Positions 62,427 through 64,000 of a DNA stretch of 64,000 bases are shown one piece after another. A program made the position numbers and the translations under genes. Within the stretch, counting starts at the first letter, position 1, and each line of letters starts with the position of its first letter. The DNA comes from Roseateles_B flavus (lineage in GTDB: Bacteria; Pseudomonadota; Gammaproteobacteria; Burkholderiales; Burkholderiaceae_C): the NCBI RefSeq assembly GCF_039872765.1, contig NZ_JBDPZC010000016.1, forward strand, positions 1 to 64,000, read 5' to 3'. The notes below the pieces were generated by a model. That model worked only from the letters and a program-made list of their open reading frames with translations, made no database searches and was not told the DNA's origin.

Positions 62427-63361
62427 GCGGGCGCGCCGGGATCAATGCACGCCGAGGTTCACCATCTGCCCTGAAAGGGATTGCCTACCGACTCGCTTCT
62501 TCGCTCGTGCTGGCTGGCATGTTCGCACTGGTCAAGGCGCTGGGGAGTCGCTACCCCATCGGCGAAATCGTCTTCGCCCGCAACCTCTTCGCCTTGGTTC
62601 CCATCACCTGGCTCGTGCACTCTCAAGGGAAGTGGGCCGAACTCAAAACAAAGCACCCGCTTCTGCACATGCGTCGCGCTATCGCGGGAACGCTAGCGCT
62701 GTTCTTCAGCTTCTCCGCCGTGACGATGTTGCCGCTTTCGACCGCCGTGGCCCTGACCTACGCCGCACCGTTGTTCATCACCGTGATGTCGACCACGCTC
62801 CTGCAAGAACAGGTCTCGCCGCGGCGCTGGATCGCGGTGGGGCTCGGATTCTTCGGCGTACTCACCGTGGTGCGGCCAGATTTTTCCGCTGGGCTGCCCT
62901 TGGGCAAGCTGCTGGGCGTGCTGGGCGCCATCGCTTCCGCAGCCTCTCTGATCTACATCCGCCAGATGTCGACCACCGAGCCGGACTTCGCCATCGCCTT
63001 CCACTACACCGTGTTCGGTATCGTCGTGGGGGCCATGTCGCTGACCTACGGTGTCGTCATCCCGAACGTCGTCGACGCCGCAAAATTGGTGGCCATCGGG
63101 TTGCTGGGCGGCATTGCCCAGATGCTGGTGACTCGGGCCTACCGCCTCGCACCGGCTTCGCTCCTCGCTCCAGTCGAGTACGCCACTTTGTTGAGCTCAC
63201 TCCTGATCGGCTACCTCGCATGGGGAGACACTCCAGCGATGATGGAGTGGATCGGGATCGCAATCATCGTTGGCGCCGGGCTGCTGCCTCTGCTTCCTTC
63301 CAATCCACGCGCCATTGCCCGCAGCGCGATCAGAATGGCCTCGAAGCGGCGTGTGCGGTGA
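62423..63361 (+). CDS. EamA/DMT-family transporter
   Basis: A 312-residue permease with ten membrane helices in two EamA repeats: LASSLVLAGMFALVKALGSR with IGEIVFARNLFALVPITWL, ALFFSFSAVTMLPLSTAVAL, then GLGFFGVLTVVRPDFSAG and MLVTRAYRLAPASLLAPVEY, IGIAIIVGAGLLPLL. The family mainly exports small metabolites. Its ATG overlaps the stop of the opine dehydrogenase gene. In opine-metallophore loci an EamA protein exports the product of the dehydrogenase, so export of an opine is the simplest idea here; it remains an inference. Confidence 0.88.
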   Translation: MSGRAGINARRGSPSALKGIAYRLASSLVLAGMFALVKALGSRYPIGEIVFARNLFALVPITWLVHSQGKWAELKTKHPLLHMRRAIAGTLALFFSFSAVTMLPLSTAVALTYAAPLFITVMSTTLLQEQVSPRRWIAVGLGFFGVLTVVRPDFSAGLPLGKLLGVLGAIASAASLIYIRQMSTTEPDFAIAFHYTVFGIVVGAMSLTYGVVIPNVVDAAKLVAIGLLGGIAQMLVTRAYRLAPASLLAPVEYATLLSSLLIGYLAWGDTPAMMEWIGIAIIVGAGLLPLLPSNPRAIARSAIRMASKRRVR

Positions 63362-63406
63362 CGGCGCCAGCTTCGACCACCAAGGCCACCAAGGCCACCA
63401 CGACCA

Positions 63407-63787
63407 TCAAGCCATCGACGAAGCGACCACAGACCCAAGAGCCGCAGAAACAACGATTTCCACCAACGTCTCCTCGGAAGCCATGTCAGCCTGTACCGTC
63501 GCCCGCGTTGGAGCTGCCCCCTTGACGGTCCAGGCATCCCACACCTCGTTCATGCCCTTGAAGTCCCTCTTGATGTCCTTGAGGAAAACCTGAGCGGTGA
63601 GCAAGCGGCTGCGGTCCGTCCCGGCAACCGAGAGCCAGTGATCGACCTTGGCCAGGGCCTGTGCGGTCTGGCCCAGGATATCCTGGCTGCGGTCTTCCGC
63701 CGTACATCCGGCGAGGAAAACCATCCCATTGCACACCACAGCCCGGCTGGCTCGTTCATTGGCGGCGAATCTTGAAATTTCATTCAT
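63407..63787 (-). CDS. RidA family enamine/imine deaminase
   Basis: A 126-residue RidA/YjgF-type protein: RASRAVVCNGMVFLAGCTAE, DILGQTAQALAKVDHWLSVA, RSRLLTAQVFLKDIKRDFKG, NEVWDAWTVKGAAPTRATVQ and the C-terminal ETLVEIVVSAAL, where APTRATVQ supplies the conserved Arg and VEIVVSA the acidic position. These enzymes clear reactive imines formed by amino acid oxidases and dehydrogenases. AGGGA precedes the ATG at 63787. It is downstream of, and co-oriented with, the opine-oxidase-like gene. Confidence 0.9.
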   Translation of the reverse strand: MNEISRFAANERASRAVVCNGMVFLAGCTAEDRSQDILGQTAQALAKVDHWLSVAGTDRSRLLTAQVFLKDIKRDFKGMNEVWDAWTVKGAAPTRATVQADMASEETLVEIVVSAALGSVVASSMA

Positions 63788-63803
63788 CAAATCTTCCCTG
63801 TCT

Positions 63804-64000
63804 CTAGGGCTGGGGCGTTGACACGTCTTCAGCGGTGGCAATGTTGGCAAGCGAGGCCAGCGGGATGGGCTTGAGCGGTGTCCTGATGCGGTAGGCACCG
63901 ATCTCCTGCGGTGGCTTGCCCAAGGCATCGGCCAAGATCTGCGTGACCGCCAGCCCACACACCCTGCCCTGGCAAGGGCCCATGCCGCAGCGGCTCATGA
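63804..64000 (-). CDS. Opine-oxidase/HcnB-type FAD subunit, C-terminus only
   Basis: The last about 65 residues of a gene that continues beyond the right edge. SRCGMGPCQGRVCG holds three Cys of the C-terminal [2Fe-2S] (Fer2_BFD) site, and ALGKPPQEIGAYRIRTPLKP is the usual ending of FAD-dependent opine oxidase A (OoxA/NoxA, HcnB-related) subunits. The full protein should be about 450-480 residues with an FAD domain and would oxidise an opine or another secondary amine. The ridA-like gene follows on the same strand. Confidence 0.78.
   Translation of the reverse strand, partial: MSRCGMGPCQGRVCGLAVTQILADALGKPPQEIGAYRIRTPLKPIPLASLANIATAEDVSTPQP

Noticed and set aside
61323..63361. Complete staphylopine/pseudopaline-type metallophore locus
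   Set aside because: No nicotianamine-synthase-like gene is present, and the dehydrogenase resembles octopine/nopaline dehydrogenases more than CntM.

Overview
The window is GC-rich chromosomal DNA. Gene families and codon use suggest a Burkholderiales bacterium, probably a Comamonadaceae relative; this is inferred from recognised families, and no rRNA or species marker is present. Two blocks dominate: an envelope secretion/Rhs region (about 6-25 kb) and a conjugative-element block (about 26-61 kb).

Left flank (1-6 kb): the end of an IS3-type element, an orphan DUF6988-like gene, a LuxR-type regulator paired with a DUF4902 gene but with no luxI, a tyrosine-recombinase-like protein that lacks an obvious catalytic tyrosine, an unknown gene divergent from an AraC regulator, and a likely small RNA (minus strand, about 5.74-5.86 kb) with a CCUCCC hairpin loop and a strong terminator.

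Secretion/Rhs region, all on the minus strand and read from right to left: a gene pair encodes two Sec-exported YD-repeat proteins. The first (22.5-25.0 kb) resembles the N-terminal half of an RHS protein. The second (17.6-22.4 kb) has nine tandem Ig-like domains, a YD core, the RHS core end motif and a 103-residue variable tip, followed by a translationally coupled membrane protein that looks like an immunity factor. Next come a frameshifted orphan Rhs fragment and three small AT-rich genes. Then follows a tightly overlapping operon (15.6-6.7 kb) of gspG, gspF, gspE, four PilM/N/O/P-like genes, a lipoprotein secretin and three further pseudopilins: a type II secretion system with type IV-pilus-like inner-membrane parts. 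It may export the adjacent Rhs/Ig proteins, but this is inference.

A mini IS30 derivative with intact inverted repeats (25.17-25.65 kb) and a non-coding stretch separate this from the conjugative block. That block starts with an AlpA regulator and a DUF1845 gene, then accessory plus-strand genes (primase with Toprim, DUF932), a FlhD/FlhC-like activator pair, a MobH/TraI_2 relaxase-like gene, traD, a DUF4400 membrane gene, and a two-gene cargo insertion. After a lytic transglycosylase comes an almost complete F-type (MPF-F) mating operon: traA, L, E, K, B, dsbC, traV, C, trbI, a TraF-type signal peptidase, traW, U, trbC, traN, F, H, G. Many of these genes overlap by ATGA. FlhDC-like activators are known to switch on SXT/IncC (SetCD/AcaCD) and ICEclc (BisDC) transfer, so the pair here is the likely master switch. 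No convincing integrase, ParA or SSB gene is visible inside the block, so its borders and autonomy are unresolved.

Right end (61-64 kb): an octopine/nopaline-type dehydrogenase overlapping an EamA exporter, then a convergent RidA-family deaminase and the 3' end of an FAD-dependent opine-oxidase-like subunit. Together these suggest opine-type amino acid metabolism.
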